A DNA stretch of 64,000 bases from Artemisia argyi. Lineage: Eukaryota > Streptophyta > Magnoliopsida > Asterales > Asteraceae. Every line of letters starts with the position of its first letter. The stretch's first letter is position 1. Both the position numbers and the translations under genes were made by a program. Below the pieces are notes generated by a model. The model saw nothing but the letters and a program-made list of their open reading frames with translations. It was not told the origin of the DNA and searched no databases. The stretch is taken from NCBI GenBank assembly GCA_030686995.1, contig CM060709.1, positions 15,467,360 through 15,531,359 of the forward strand. The letters run 5' to 3'. This document shows, piece after piece, positions 23,015-34,361 of this stretch.

Positions 23015-23367
23015 GGCTAGTCCAGGAGCAAACGGCTCTTGGTAAAGACATCTCAAATCCGTTTACGGCTTGCAATTTGCCCAAAATTGTATGGTTTCTC
23101 AACTCCCCATATCCCATAAAGCGAATGAGTTGGCTAGCCCGCAAGTTTATGGCTTGTGGTAAAGGCAGTGGAAAATCCATAATTGGTAATCAGCTCACCA
23201 AGATGTTGACTATTCCATCAAGAGTTGGCTAGTCCAGAAGTAAACGGCTTTTGGTAAAGACTAATCAAATCCGTTGACAGCTGGTGGTTTGCTCAAAATC
23301 ACACGGTTATCAGGTGTACCACAGTTCTCACACCTGGCTACTCCAGAAGTGATGGCTTTTGGTAAAG
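23015..23367 (+). other. Four-copy RNA hairpin array
   Basis: Four degenerate repeats follow the pattern GGCTAG, one base, an 8-bp stem with a 4-5 base loop, then TAAAG. Stem arms are 23022-23029/23035-23042, 23139-23146/23152-23159, 23234-23241/23247-23254 and 23343-23350/23355-23362. All 8 pairs form in every copy when G-U is allowed. Between copies, pair 5 changes from G-C to A-U and pair 4 from G-U to C-G, both double changes that keep pairing. The array lies directly upstream of the polypurine tract. A structured RNA role (packaging, primer control or stability) is inferred. Confidence 0.6.
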
Positions 23368-23424
23368 AGTTTAAAATCCATCAAGTTTTCAAAACAGTTA
23401 TTGCTAGGGACTAGCAATAGTTTA

Positions 23425-23435
23425 GTGTGGGGGAT
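23425..23435 (+). promoter_or_regulatory. Polypurine tract of the LARD
   Basis: GTGTGGGGGAT lies directly before the 3' LTR start at 23436, the expected place for plus-strand primer formation. Confidence 0.75.
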
Positions 23436-26400
23436 TGATGAGTGCTCAAACACTCATCATTTTTTGTCAAATCTGAACTGCAAAACATACAAAAACACTC
23501 AAAAATGCATCAAAATACTGAAAATATTTCAAAATTGTGTTTTATATGTTTTAGATGCAAAATGAGTAAAAACAAATGAAAAATGTACAAAGTTTGCAAA
23601 ATTGGCAGTTTCAGTCCCCCAACTTTCAAAAATTGGCAAAAATAGTCCCTGAGCACTTATTTGGAAAGAAAAGTCACCAAAGGTCCTTTTGAAATCATAA
23701 GTTATCATATTTAGTCCTTTGGTGAAAAATTTCAAAAGTTTTGAGAATTTACAAGTTTAGTCCCCGGAGTTTCAGATATTGGCAGATTTGGTCCTTGGTG
23801 GAAAATTTTGAAAGAAAAGTCATTATTGGTCCCTGGAAACTCAAAATTTATCACAAATAATCCCTTGGTGTAAAGTTTGAAGAATTTGCATAATTGGTCC
23901 CTCAAGTTTCAACAATTGACAAATTTAGTCCCCGAAGGACCAAAAGCGAAAAATATCATTTTTTATCCTTAGACTATGAAAACTTGGCAAGTATGAACCT
24001 TTTGATAACTTTGTGAAAGTTGCAAATTCAGTCCCTCCAGTTTCAGTTTTTTACACTTATGGTCCTTGTGATATTTACTAGCCAAATGGACCCTTTTATT
24101 ACAAAACCAAAACCAATCCTAATCCAATAAATCCCCTAAGCCCAACACAAAGCCCACCCTGTTTTAGTTATTCCCAGGGTCAACACCCATCATTTGACCT
24201 CCACATCATCTCCCTCCTTCCCCACTTGAAGCCTGATAATCCCCTGCTACACTCCATCTCCCCCCTCCTCCAACTCAGCCAAACCCACACCTTGTCCCCT
24301 CCACCTCACACTAAAACCCAAACTCCATTTATTGTTCAAAAATCTCTCCAAGTTACCTAAACCTGCCAACTTTCCATTTCCCGCCAAAAGTGAAGGAAGA
24401 GCAAAAGTTATCCAAGAGTTCTAAACACAAGTGGATTTGCTGAGGGGCCCACACTGGTCTATATTAATCAAGAAAAGAATAAAGAGATAGGCCAGTAGTT
24501 AGAGTGGAAGTACCTGTAGTTTTGTCAAAAATGTCAAAGTAGTGTAAATTGTGTTTCAGTTGTAATTTTCAGTAAAATTATGTTGTACTCAGTTATCTTA
24601 ATATGAAATAAAGTTTCTTGAACCTTTAATTTCAATCTAGTTCTTTAAATTCAGATTTAGTAGTTTTGAGTGAAATTGACAAATTCACTTAATTTTACTA
24701 AAAGTTGTTATTTCTGGGTTATTTAAGCTTAATTAAGTTTACTTGTAAGCATTTGGAAGGTTGTAATGTAATTAAATCAGTTTAACTCAAGAAACTCAAA
24801 AATACCCAAAAAAATCATAAAAAATAATAGAAAAAAAAAAAAAAAAAAAAAAGGTGAAGGAAGCTTGGAGCAATGTAAATTCTGGATTTCCTTGGGTTAG
24901 TTGTTTTGTGGAAAGCATTAGAAAGTGGTTAGAATCCTTGGCTCCATGTTCTTGGCTTGGATGTAATTTGTAAGCATTTTCTCATATATTTGCATTTTAC
25001 TGTAGAGTATAGTATAAGCCATTATCCGTGATTTTTTTATGTTTATTAGATGAATGTTAGTAGGATTATTGCTTTATATCATTCACTTGTTCATTGGAGT
25101 CCTTTGTTGCTCATTTCATGAATTTCACTGCCAAAATAGCATGTTATAGATTCTTGGGTATTTGTTGTTTAAGTTAATGTTTATGTGGTCTATTTACCTT
25201 AGATTATCATTAAAGCTACTTGTGAATCAGTTTCAAGGTTTAAATCATCCATTTTCTTTGAAAATCTCATTTTCAGAATCTTTAAGGGGTGTTTGGTTTA
25301 AGTCTGTTAGAGGTACTCTTGTTGGTTATTGTTGTCAATATTGGTTGATACATGCTTCATGAGGTAGTATTAGCTCAGTTAAGTCATAAAATTATATGGT
25401 CCTTTGATAAAAAGTCAAGAATCTCTTTTACTTACCATAGTTGTTAACTATTATGGATTTTTGAATCCATTTTCACTTATAAGTTTGTATAAGTTGATTA
25501 CTTAGCATAAATCAAGTTCCTATTAGCTTATTATAACTACTTCAATCCTTAAATTAAGCTCAAAGTTCACAAAAGTCAAGATATCATGTTTTTCATAAAA
25601 GTCAAAAGTTGCCTTAGTCAGAAAAAGTCAAAAATTGCAAGAATTTTATGGAATTTTGTGTTAGGTTTTAGGTTTTGAAACTTCTTGGGTGTAAAGTCCA
25701 CCACCTCATCTGCAAAGTCCCACAATCACTATATTTTTGTGAATTTTTCTGTGGGCCCCACAAGCCCTCAAAGTAGCCCCACCAGGGTTGTTTTTCCGAA
25801 ATTCCAGCCATATAGTTTTTGATTTTTCATTTCTTCGTTATAAGTCCGTTAGACCTGACATTTGGTTTGTAGCTTACTTTATTGTTTATCTACTTTCTGG
25901 TATTTTTATTTTTATTTTTAGATTTTTTTACAAGGCTAAATCACCCTTTTTAGGGCTGCAAAACTTGAATTCAGCAAATAACTTAAAGGGGTGTTTGGCT
26001 CAGTAGCATCCAATGAGCACCAGGGTGTTCTAGGTGTTGATTTTTGTTTCTACATGTCACATTAGGCCAGGTAAAGCTCCAAAACCAAGTCTCATTTGAT
26101 AGGAAGTCAAAAATCAGGTTTTAGATTCTTAGATTGTCCACTTTTAGGATTTAGAACCTATAATCACCCATATTTGCTTATTAGTTGATAAATTAGCTTA
26201 TGGTAGTTTCATTTTAGCTTAAAGTATCATAATAATTCAGTAGGTTAGGATTAAATCTCACCAAAGTCAAATATTAAGTTTTTACAAAAAGTTAAATAGT
26301 ATATTCTTAGGCAGAAAAGTAAAATTTCAAAGAATTGTTTTGATTTTTAGGATTGGATTCAGGCTTTGAAACTTTCACACATTGTACTCCCCCACCTTAG

Positions 26401-27909
26401 CTTTAGGAATAAGGTTTTGTTATATTCTTGTGATTTTTCTAGTGGGCCCCACATTCACCCAAAACAGCCTGCAGACCACCATAACCACTGCTTCATCAGC
26501 AGTCCCCCATCCATTGCCTCCACTTCTGTGGGTCCCACAGGACTCCACGGTGGGCCTCACATCCTCCCCCTTGGTTCTTTGGACTCCCCTCCTGCCCCTC
26601 TCTCCAGTCCACCCTAGAAAGCATCAAATGTTGTCCCATTTCTGTGTACAAAACAAGTTACGAAGTGCTTATTTGAGTGCTTATTGCTTATTCAGTGGTA
26701 CCCTTTGGTTGTTTTAGCTTCATTCCTGTCCAAGTAACTTATTTGAAAAAAGTTTCACCCCTGTGGACCCCACCAAGGCTGATTTCCATCAAAAAGTCAA
26801 CAAAAGTCAACTGTTTCACCTTTTAGTGTCCAAATTGCTTATTTTTAAGCTTGGAAAAAGTTGTCTTCACAAAAGTTTCATGTTTTTATGTATAAAATAG
26901 TTTAGAAAAAGAAAAACCAGAAAAAACCAATTTTAAAATAAGTGATAGTTTCTATTTAATGTAATTTAACTTTTAAATTTTCCTTTTTACATTTTTATTA
27001 AGCACTTTGCATTTTTATATTTTTATTAATTTTATTTTATATTAAAGTATTTCTAGAAATTTTTCCAGAATTTTATATTGTCTTTTGGTATTAATTAGAT
27101 TTAATATTAGATTTAGTAATAATTAAGTATTAAATAGCAAAATTAGTTTTTATAAAGTAAACCCTAGTTTTTATATTTTTCCTAGCTTTTATATGTTATA
27201 AAATAATTTTAGAAATTTTCTTATAATTTTTACTGTTCATTGGCTATTTTTTATAATTTAAATTTGTTTAATTAGGTAATTAATATTTAATTAGTAATTA
27301 ATTAATAGAAAAATCACAAAAAGACAAAAATACATATTTTTAATTTTAAAACTTATTTTTAGTTACTTTATAATTTTAGAAATTTTATTTTCATTTTTCT
27401 AGTGCTTAATTAATATTGTATTATATTAGTAATAATTAGTATTTAATTAATATTAAATAATTAATTAGTGTTATAATTTATTTTCTTTTTCTAAAAAATT
27501 TCTTTTACCTTTAACTTTGTAAAAAAATCATTTTCACCCCCTGGGTGTTTTCAGATTTCCGTTTTCACTTTTTATTTTGTACGTTTACGTTTTATTTAAA
27601 CGTGAACGTACGCATTGTAAGTTTTAAACGTTTCTGGTTTTTCTGACTTTCCAGTCTTGTTAATATAGTGTATTTAAGCTATTTTCTTTTATATTCCAGT
27701 AGTGTAATCATCACAAATCTCTTATACCCATTCCTGTCCAATTTCACCCGATCACAAACCCGTTTTAATACCATCCACACCTCGTCGGGACATAACGACC
27801 CGGGGAAACACTATACTTCCACGGAGCATTGGTTTAAGCTGTTTGACTATTATAGTTGACCATTCACAAGTGGTTAACCAATAATTATCTGACGGTTTAG
27901 CACTGATCA
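23436..27909 (+). repeat. 3' LTR of the LARD-like element
   Basis: The LTR is 4474 bp and near-identical to 15995-20503. It ends CACTGATCA followed by the target copy CTTAC. Exact GTGGGNCCCAC sites are at 25751-25761, 26442-26452 and 26528-26538. The tRNA-Asp-complementary block is at 27809-27823. It lacks about 35 bases present in the 5' LTR near 19158-19193. Confidence 0.95.
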
Positions 27910-28289
27910 CTTACGTACAGATCGATCTCATGTTCTTTGTTTTCGGCACTTATCAAAACCTGAAGATCAGTTTCTTTTTCAATTGGCATAAGACCACCTT
28001 CTACCGAAAACACTGCTTGCTTACCAGGAACTCTATAATACAACTTCTTAAGTATATTGTATTCATTGAGGTTTGTTGAAATCCAATCTTCAATAAAACT
28101 TAAGTTTATGTACTTTACTTCTATTGATGGTAGTTTTACTTCATCACCACCCCAATAAAAAATGTGGATCCTATCGGTTATAATCCTTCCACCATAATGA
28201 ATGCTAATATTTATCATTCTTGATCCAAGCCCGACATGAACAATATATTTCAAAAAATACGTCAAGGTCCGGGTATCTGACACACACAA
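27910..28289 (-). pseudogene. MULE-like transposase fragment, N-terminal PB1-like domain
   Basis: The minus-strand frame opens at 28289 and runs to the LARD insertion point. It reads through INISIHYGGRI, FYWGGDEVKLPSIEV, LYYRVPG and LQVLISAENKEHEIDLYV. This pattern (a small N-terminal PB1-like domain ending in a hydrophobic IDLYV strand) is what I remember from the N-termini of plant MuDR/MULE transposases. The frame then runs directly into 15989-15541 if the LARD and one copy of CTTAC are removed. The first ATG at 28289 may not be the real start, since upstream exons are possible. No catalytic domain remains. Confidence 0.6.
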
Positions 28290-29158
28290 TTAAAAAATAT
28301 AGATTACAACTTACTTGTTTGGACGACGATTGTGGCTGCCGTTAATTAAAGCCAGAAATTTGGAGCAAATTGTGCAATAAACATAGTTACATATGTTTTC
28401 GTTTTTGAGATTTGGATTAAAGCCTATCCAATTTAATGTGTTTTGAAATTCGAAAAGTATTTTTTTTTTAATATCTTTTGCCCTAAATGGTAGTAAAGTC
28501 GGTTAAGTATACCTATAAGCGTTAAATAGTAAATACTTCGGGTATTCCAATAAAACTATTGCCAAAAATAAAACATCCAACAATGTCTTCCCACGTCTAA
28601 TGCGAAAAAGATACATATAATATATAATTATAATGTGAAATGTTTTTTTAGACATATGACGTTGATGTATTAACATCATATAAACCAAGAAATATAACAT
28701 ATTTAGGTTTCTGATACATATGATTCTAATACTATAACGTTACGTGAACAAAATATAACATACCACATTCAATTCTTACACAATCAACTAAGTCCCCCCA
28801 TATCAGTTAGGAATCAGAAACATCTTTATAAATTAGTTATATACATGTGAGACACACACAACCAAAAGAAAAATATAATGTAGGCATTAAATGGTAAAAC
28901 TGGTTTTTTTAATAACGACCTCCACATATCGACTGAAATAAAAGATTCTAAATATTAAGTTAATACAGCAAAAACATAAAATAATCATAAACATTGGATA
29001 ACGAAACAGAAACATATAATTTGGGATTTTATAACATACCCCAAAAAAATTGTATACATCAAAGTCACTTAAACACAAATGATACAAACATAAACATTAA
29101 ATCCATTCTATTTGTGGAAAATATACAAACATCTCCACATGAATACAAATTCAAAAAT
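28290..29158. other. AT-rich non-coding stretch
   Basis: No ORF with recognisable features was found. It is the 5' side of the MULE-like fragment and may contain its promoter or introns. Short runs such as ACACACA occur, but no repeat structure could be defined. Confidence 0.4.
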
Positions 29159-29302
29159 CTAAATGCTTTTTTCCTCGGCAGACACATCCTCTTCCGAAAC
29201 ATCAGAAAATATTTTTTTGTACTCCATGCTTACCTTCTTAACTCTAATTTTATATAAATCATCAGCCATTTTGAGAATCTCAAATTCATTATCATCACCA
29301 TC
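29159..29302 (-). pseudogene. Possible terminal coding exon of an unrecognised gene
   Basis: On the minus strand a pyrimidine-rich acceptor ending GCTTGCAG at 29303 is followed by 47 open codons and a TAG at 29159-29161. The frame begins DGDDNEFEILKMADDLY and ends in an acidic/Lys segment. A GTAAGC donor-like site lies inside. Candidate earlier exons lie upstream at 33743-33790, across the solo LTR. I do not recognise the protein. It may belong to the same MULE-type transposon as 27910-28289 or to a host gene. Confidence 0.3.
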
Positions 29303-29573
29303 CTGCAAGCTGTGAAAAAGGGGAAAATATAAACTATTAATTAAAAATAATATGATATATTACGTAAGTAAAAATAGTGTTTTTTAATATATCTTGTTAC
29401 GTGAAATTTCTCTGTTGGTGATCAAGCTTGATTTAATATCAGAATACGAATCCAACATAACCCCAAATGCAAGTAAATAATATTATTTTAGAAAAGTTAA
29501 ATCACCTAATCTAAAAATATAAAATTGAATGATATATTAATTAATTATTTTAATGACTTACAACAACATGTAC

Positions 29574-32500
29574 TGATTGAGCCCAAACAGTCAGATATTA
29601 TTGACCAAGGTCAATGAAGTCAAAGACAGCTCAGAATCAATCTCCGTGGAAGTATAGGGTTTCCCCGGGTCGTTATGTCCCGACGAGGTGTGGATGGTAT
29701 TAAAACGGGTTTGTGATCGGGTGAATTTGGACAGGAAAGGGTTTAAAGTGAGTTGTGATGATTACACTACTGGAATATGAAAGATAATAGCTTAAATACA
29801 CTATATTAACAAGACTGGAAAGTCAGAAAAACCAGAAACGTTTAAAACTTAAAACGCGTACATTCACGTTTAAATAAAACGTAAGCGTACGAAATAAAAA
29901 GTGAAAACGGAAATCTGAAAACACCCAGGGGGTGAAAATGACTTTTTTACAAACCTAAAAGTAAAAGAAAATTTTTAGAAAATTAAAATAAATTTTAACC
30001 CTAATTAATTATTTAATATTAATTAAATACTAATTATTACTAATTATTAATATTTAAAATACTTAAATATATTTTAATACTAATTAAATTCTAGAAAAAT
30101 GAAAATAAAATTTCTAAAATTATAAAATAACTAAAAATAAGTTTTAAAAATAAAAATAAGTGTTTTTGTCTTTTTGTGATTTTTCTATTAATTAATTACT
30201 AATTAATTATTAATTACCTAATTAACTATTTTAAATTAAGAAAAATACTAAATGAACAGTAAAAATTCTAATAAAATTTCTAAAATTACTTTATAACATA
30301 TAAAAGCTATAAAAAATATAAAAACTAGATTTTACTTAATGAAAACTAATAATGCTATTTAATACTAATTATTAATTAATAATTAATAAAAATAAAATTA
30401 ATTCTAATAAATACTAAATGAAAAGATAAAAATCTGAAAAAATTATTATAACTACTTTAACCTAAGATGAAATTATTAAAAATATAAAAACACAACTTAC
30501 TTAACAAAAATCTAAAAATGAAAATTAAAATTAAATTAAATTAAATAGAAACTATCACTTATTTTTATGTTGTATTTTCTGGAATTTTCTTTTCCCAATC
30601 TTTTTTACAACTAAAAACAATAAAATTTTGTGAAAACAAACTTTTTAAAACTTGGAAAATAAGCTAAATGAAGAGCAAAAAGCCAACAGTTGACTTTGTT
30701 TGACCAAATGGTGAAATAAGCTAAAATGGCCAAGAGTGGGACCCACTTTAGTAAAAACAGATACAAATAAGTTAAACAAACAACAATAAGCCAGAAATAA
30801 CAAGCAATGAACACAAATAAGCTATATAAGACCAAATAAGCTCTTTGACAAATCCAATTTCAAGTCAGAACTGGGACAAAGTTTGGGGTTGATTCCAAGT
30901 GGGGTCCACTGGATTAGAGGTCAAACAAGGGGTCAAAAACCCAAGCCTACCAGGAGGGGGGTTGAGTGAGACCAAGTTATGGTGTTGGGACCCACTAGGA
31001 TGGCCACAAACCACCACAAAAGTGGTGGTGGTGTGGTGGTGTACTGCTTCACAGAGTAGATACTCAGCCCTGCAGCCCTCTTTTGAGGGTTGTGGGGCCC
31101 ACAGATAAAATCTTAAAAATATAATGATTATGGGAGTGTAAAGCTGAGGTGGGAGACTACTTATCCTCAAAAGATCAAACTCTAATTATCACCACAAAAT
31201 TCACAAATATTCCCACAACTTTTGGATTTCTGCATAACATGCAATTTTGACTTTTTAAGATTAACTCTTGGTTTGACTTTGTGGAACTTTGAAGCATGAT
31301 TTAATGACTGAACATGTAGTACTAAGTTGAGATAAGACCAAAATAAGGTAGATAACCTACTTGTGAATGGAAATGAGGGAGTTAGCCATTACAAATCCTA
31401 ACAGTGCATTCCTAAGGTGAGATTTAGAGTGACTTTGACTATTTTACAAATGACCACTGACTTTTATGCTTTACTTGACCTAATATCAACTGATATGACT
31501 TGTTCAAACCATATTTAATCACTGAAACCAAGAGAAACTTAGTGCACACTCTTGAACCAAACACTCCTGAATGAATCTTGATTTGAGATTATCAAAACAT
31601 GTTACTGATTTAGACCATGATTTGCATTCTAAAAGTTATATTATGATAATTTAAACTGATTTTGGTACAAAAATACTAACAACTACAACAGAAACCTAGG
31701 AATCATTAATAAAGCTTTTAACTTGAGAAAAATAAAACTTAAAGCAATTATGCAATCTAATACACAAGCATGTAAGATTAAAGTATATTCTTATCTAAAA
31801 ACTCTAATGAAGCATTAAAACATCAATAAACCAAACCACAAGCAAGTGCACAATAAAATGCCAAAATTTAAGAAGTAACTTACAACTTGTGTGCAAACTC
31901 AGATCTGAAAACCCAAGTGCCAAGAACCAATTTAACACCTCCCAAGAGGTTCTAATACCCATTGCAATACATCTGGCACCATGTTCCTTGCTTGCATCAT
32001 CATACACAATTATTTTTAATTTATGACCTAATTATTCCTATTTTTTTTAAGTAATTATGAATACTGAGCAAGACTACTCATTGAGATTTGAGAACTTTTA
32101 AAAACTTAAAATAAAGCTTAATAGAACTGAAAATAACAAGAACAACAAACTATAACATTAATAAAGTAAATTTGTCAATTTTACTTTAATATTGCCAAAA
32201 CTGAAATTCTCAAATGAAACTTGAATTGAGATCAAACACTGTTAACATAACATTAAAAACAAAGATTACAACTTCATTGAACTAAAGAAAACTGGAAATT
32301 GAAAAGTTACATTAAGTTCGATTTAACTAAACTAAACTACACTATCTAATAACCCAAACTCTGGTCTTCTTCCTTCTTCATATGGCTTCCAAGGTGTTAG
32401 TGGGACCCACAGGGTCAAATCCCACCACTCTAATCATCAAGTGGATGACTTTTGCTTCTGGATTCAAATTGGCGGGAAAGGTGAATTTGACCCAATGTGT

Positions 32501-33464
32501 CTGACAACGTGTGTAGCGGGGGTGGGTGATGTGATTGGTGTCTTGGGGAGTGTAATGAAGGGATAAGGGTGGATGGTGGAGCAAGTGGAGATGGTGGGAG
32601 TGGTATTGCAGAAGTGGTGAGGATGGTGGTATTTGGGAGGGAAAAGAGGGGTGACTGGGTAGTTTTGGTTTTGTTGACCGGGTATTGACCAAGGGTGGAC
32701 TGGGCTGGGTAATCTTTGGGCTTTGGGATAGTGGGTGGGCTGGTTGTGTTTGGGTTGGGGTAATGGTTGTGTTGGATTTATTTTTGGTCCGGTTTGGTTT
32801 TTTAGAAATTACAAGGACTAATGTTGTAATTTAAGCAAAGTTGAGGGACTGGTTTTGTAAGTTAACCAAAGTTCTCATAGGGACCTAATTAGTCACATGT
32901 GAATAGTACACGGGTATTTTTGATATATTTCATTTTTGAAATACCCGGGGACTATTTTTGCCAATTCACCAAACTTCAGGACCAAACATGTAATTTTCAG
33001 ATTTTAAAGGGCTAAACCTGTAAATATCAAACAGTTCACACAAGGGACCAATTATGTCATTTAAGAATAGTATAAGGTTTATTTTGATTGTTTTCTTATT
33101 TTTAAAACCTTAGGGACTAATTTTGACACTTTTCCAAAGTTGAGGGACCAAAGTTGTAAATTTATGATTTTTAACTTCAAAGGACTTTTCCTAACAACTT
33201 ATGAATCCCAAGGACCTTTTATGATATTTGAACAAGTTTTGAGTGACCAGGGACTAGTTTTGCCAATTTGTCAAAGTTCAGGGACTGAAACTGCCAATTA
33301 TGCAAACTTTGTACGTTTTTCATCTGTTTTTGCATATTTTGTGTTTGAAACATATAAAACACACTTCTAAGATATTTTCAGTATTTTGATGCATTATTGG
33401 GTGTTTTTGGATGTTTTGGCAGTTCATATAAGACAAAAAATGATGAGTATTTACACACTCATCA
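29574..33464 (-). mobile_element. Solo LTR of the LARD/Athila superfamily (minus orientation)
   Basis: On the plus strand it runs from TGATTGAGCCC to ACACTCATCA, the reverse complement of the LARD LTR layout. The 5-bp target duplication TGTAC is at 29569-29573 and 33465-33469. It shares with the LARD LTR the GGGACxxxxTTTG motif array at its U3 end (32800-33330), the AT-rich zone (29940-30560), GTGGGNCCCAC sites (30736-30746, 31092-31102, 32400-32410) and the U5 block near 29661-29680. It is diverged, so it is a different subfamily. No interior sequence is present, which indicates LTR-LTR recombination. Short ORFs in it are chance frames. Confidence 0.92.
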
Positions 33465-34361
33465 TGTACCATGTTGTACCATGATAAAAGTCATGTCACA
33501 CAAATATGTGCATGGGATTGTGACATATCTATATAAATCAACAACAAAAAAATTCAACATAATAGTATTTTAAATAAATGTATAATTAGCTTGTTACCTT
33601 AAATCTTATAGCATAAACCCTAAACATAATTTAGGATCATTTTATGGATCTAAAACTATGATAATAAATTCTGTGGAAACAAAACAAAAGTTATACATAA
33701 ACTAACAATCGAGCCAAATATAACTCAAACGTTTGCACTCACCAGATACGCCAGCAGAATCAGAAACCGAAATCATGAACATGCTTCCGCCTGCAATAAA
33801 AGAATGAACGCAAAACGATTGGAAGACCGATGAACAATGAACACCCATATAGGGCGACTATGTATAGGCGCGGGATTAGGGTTTCGCAACCGTGGGCCAG
33901 AACATAACGCGTAATTCAAATATAGAAAAGATATCGGAGAGGATAACCATCGTTTTTAAAACATTCTAGAAGGTGCCTCTCATATTGCCAGAGACCCCGC
34001 AACACAAAAGTTTCAGAAAACACACCCGATCCAAAAGATTTTTTTATTCCCATTTACGATACGTCTATGTTTGGTGAGGCAAAAAAAAACACTTTTGGCG
34101 CTCCAACATTCTCTCGGTTGCAAAACCAATTAACCAATGAGTGGCCTTGATTTCAAAATAGAGCCCGCCCATTGATTAATCGAATCCCTCAATTTGGTTG
34201 TCATATTATATAAAAGATATTACAACTCAGGATTCCGGAAAAATTACGTTTCATTAAGACCTCGGTAGAAAATTAAATAATGAAAGAAGTAAGTAATACT
34301 TCAAAATACTTTATCAATTCGCTGGCAGTTATAATTTACAACTTGTACCAAAAGATTCTTA
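33465..34361. other. Unique flank with a possible first exon (minus 33743-33790)
   Basis: This is pre-insertion flank of the solo LTR. On the minus strand a segment preceded by TTTTATTGCAG and followed by GTGAGTG contains an ATG at 33782 and reads MFMISVSDSAGVS before the donor. That is consistent with a first coding exon after a 5'-UTR intron. The rest shows no ORF. The segment is duplicated at 37465-38364. Confidence 0.35.

Larger units (their letters stand above)
15995..27909 (+). mobile_element. LARD-like non-autonomous LTR retrotransposon (complete)
   Basis: Two direct LTRs of about 4.5 kb (15995-20503 and 23436-27909) flank a 2.9 kb interior. Both begin TGATGAGTGCTC and end in GATCA. 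The 5-bp target duplication CTTAC is present at 15990-15994 and 27910-27914. The interior has a tRNA-Asp primer site, one ORF, a hairpin array and a polypurine tract, but no protease, RT or integrase. LTR and interior lengths match the large retrotransposon derivative class. Visible LTR differences are scattered substitutions, an A-run expansion at 24830-24852, and deletions of about 35 and 11 bases in the 3' LTR. The element split a MULE-like gene. Confidence 0.95.

Noticed and set aside
23015..23367. CRISPR-like array
   Set aside because: The repeats are degenerate with unequal spacing, and this is eukaryotic retroelement sequence. They are interpreted as RNA hairpins.
15995..27909. Two independent solo LTRs with a gene between them
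   Set aside because: Matching orientation, the CTTAC duplication only at the outer ends, and a primer site and polypurine tract at the inner ends show one element.
32378..32692. Pro/Ser/His-rich ORF in the solo LTR (also 36467-36722 and 52737-53036)
   Set aside because: It lies in a purine-rich part of the LTR (GGTGGT-like words on the other strand). The frame is not kept in the other LTR copies.
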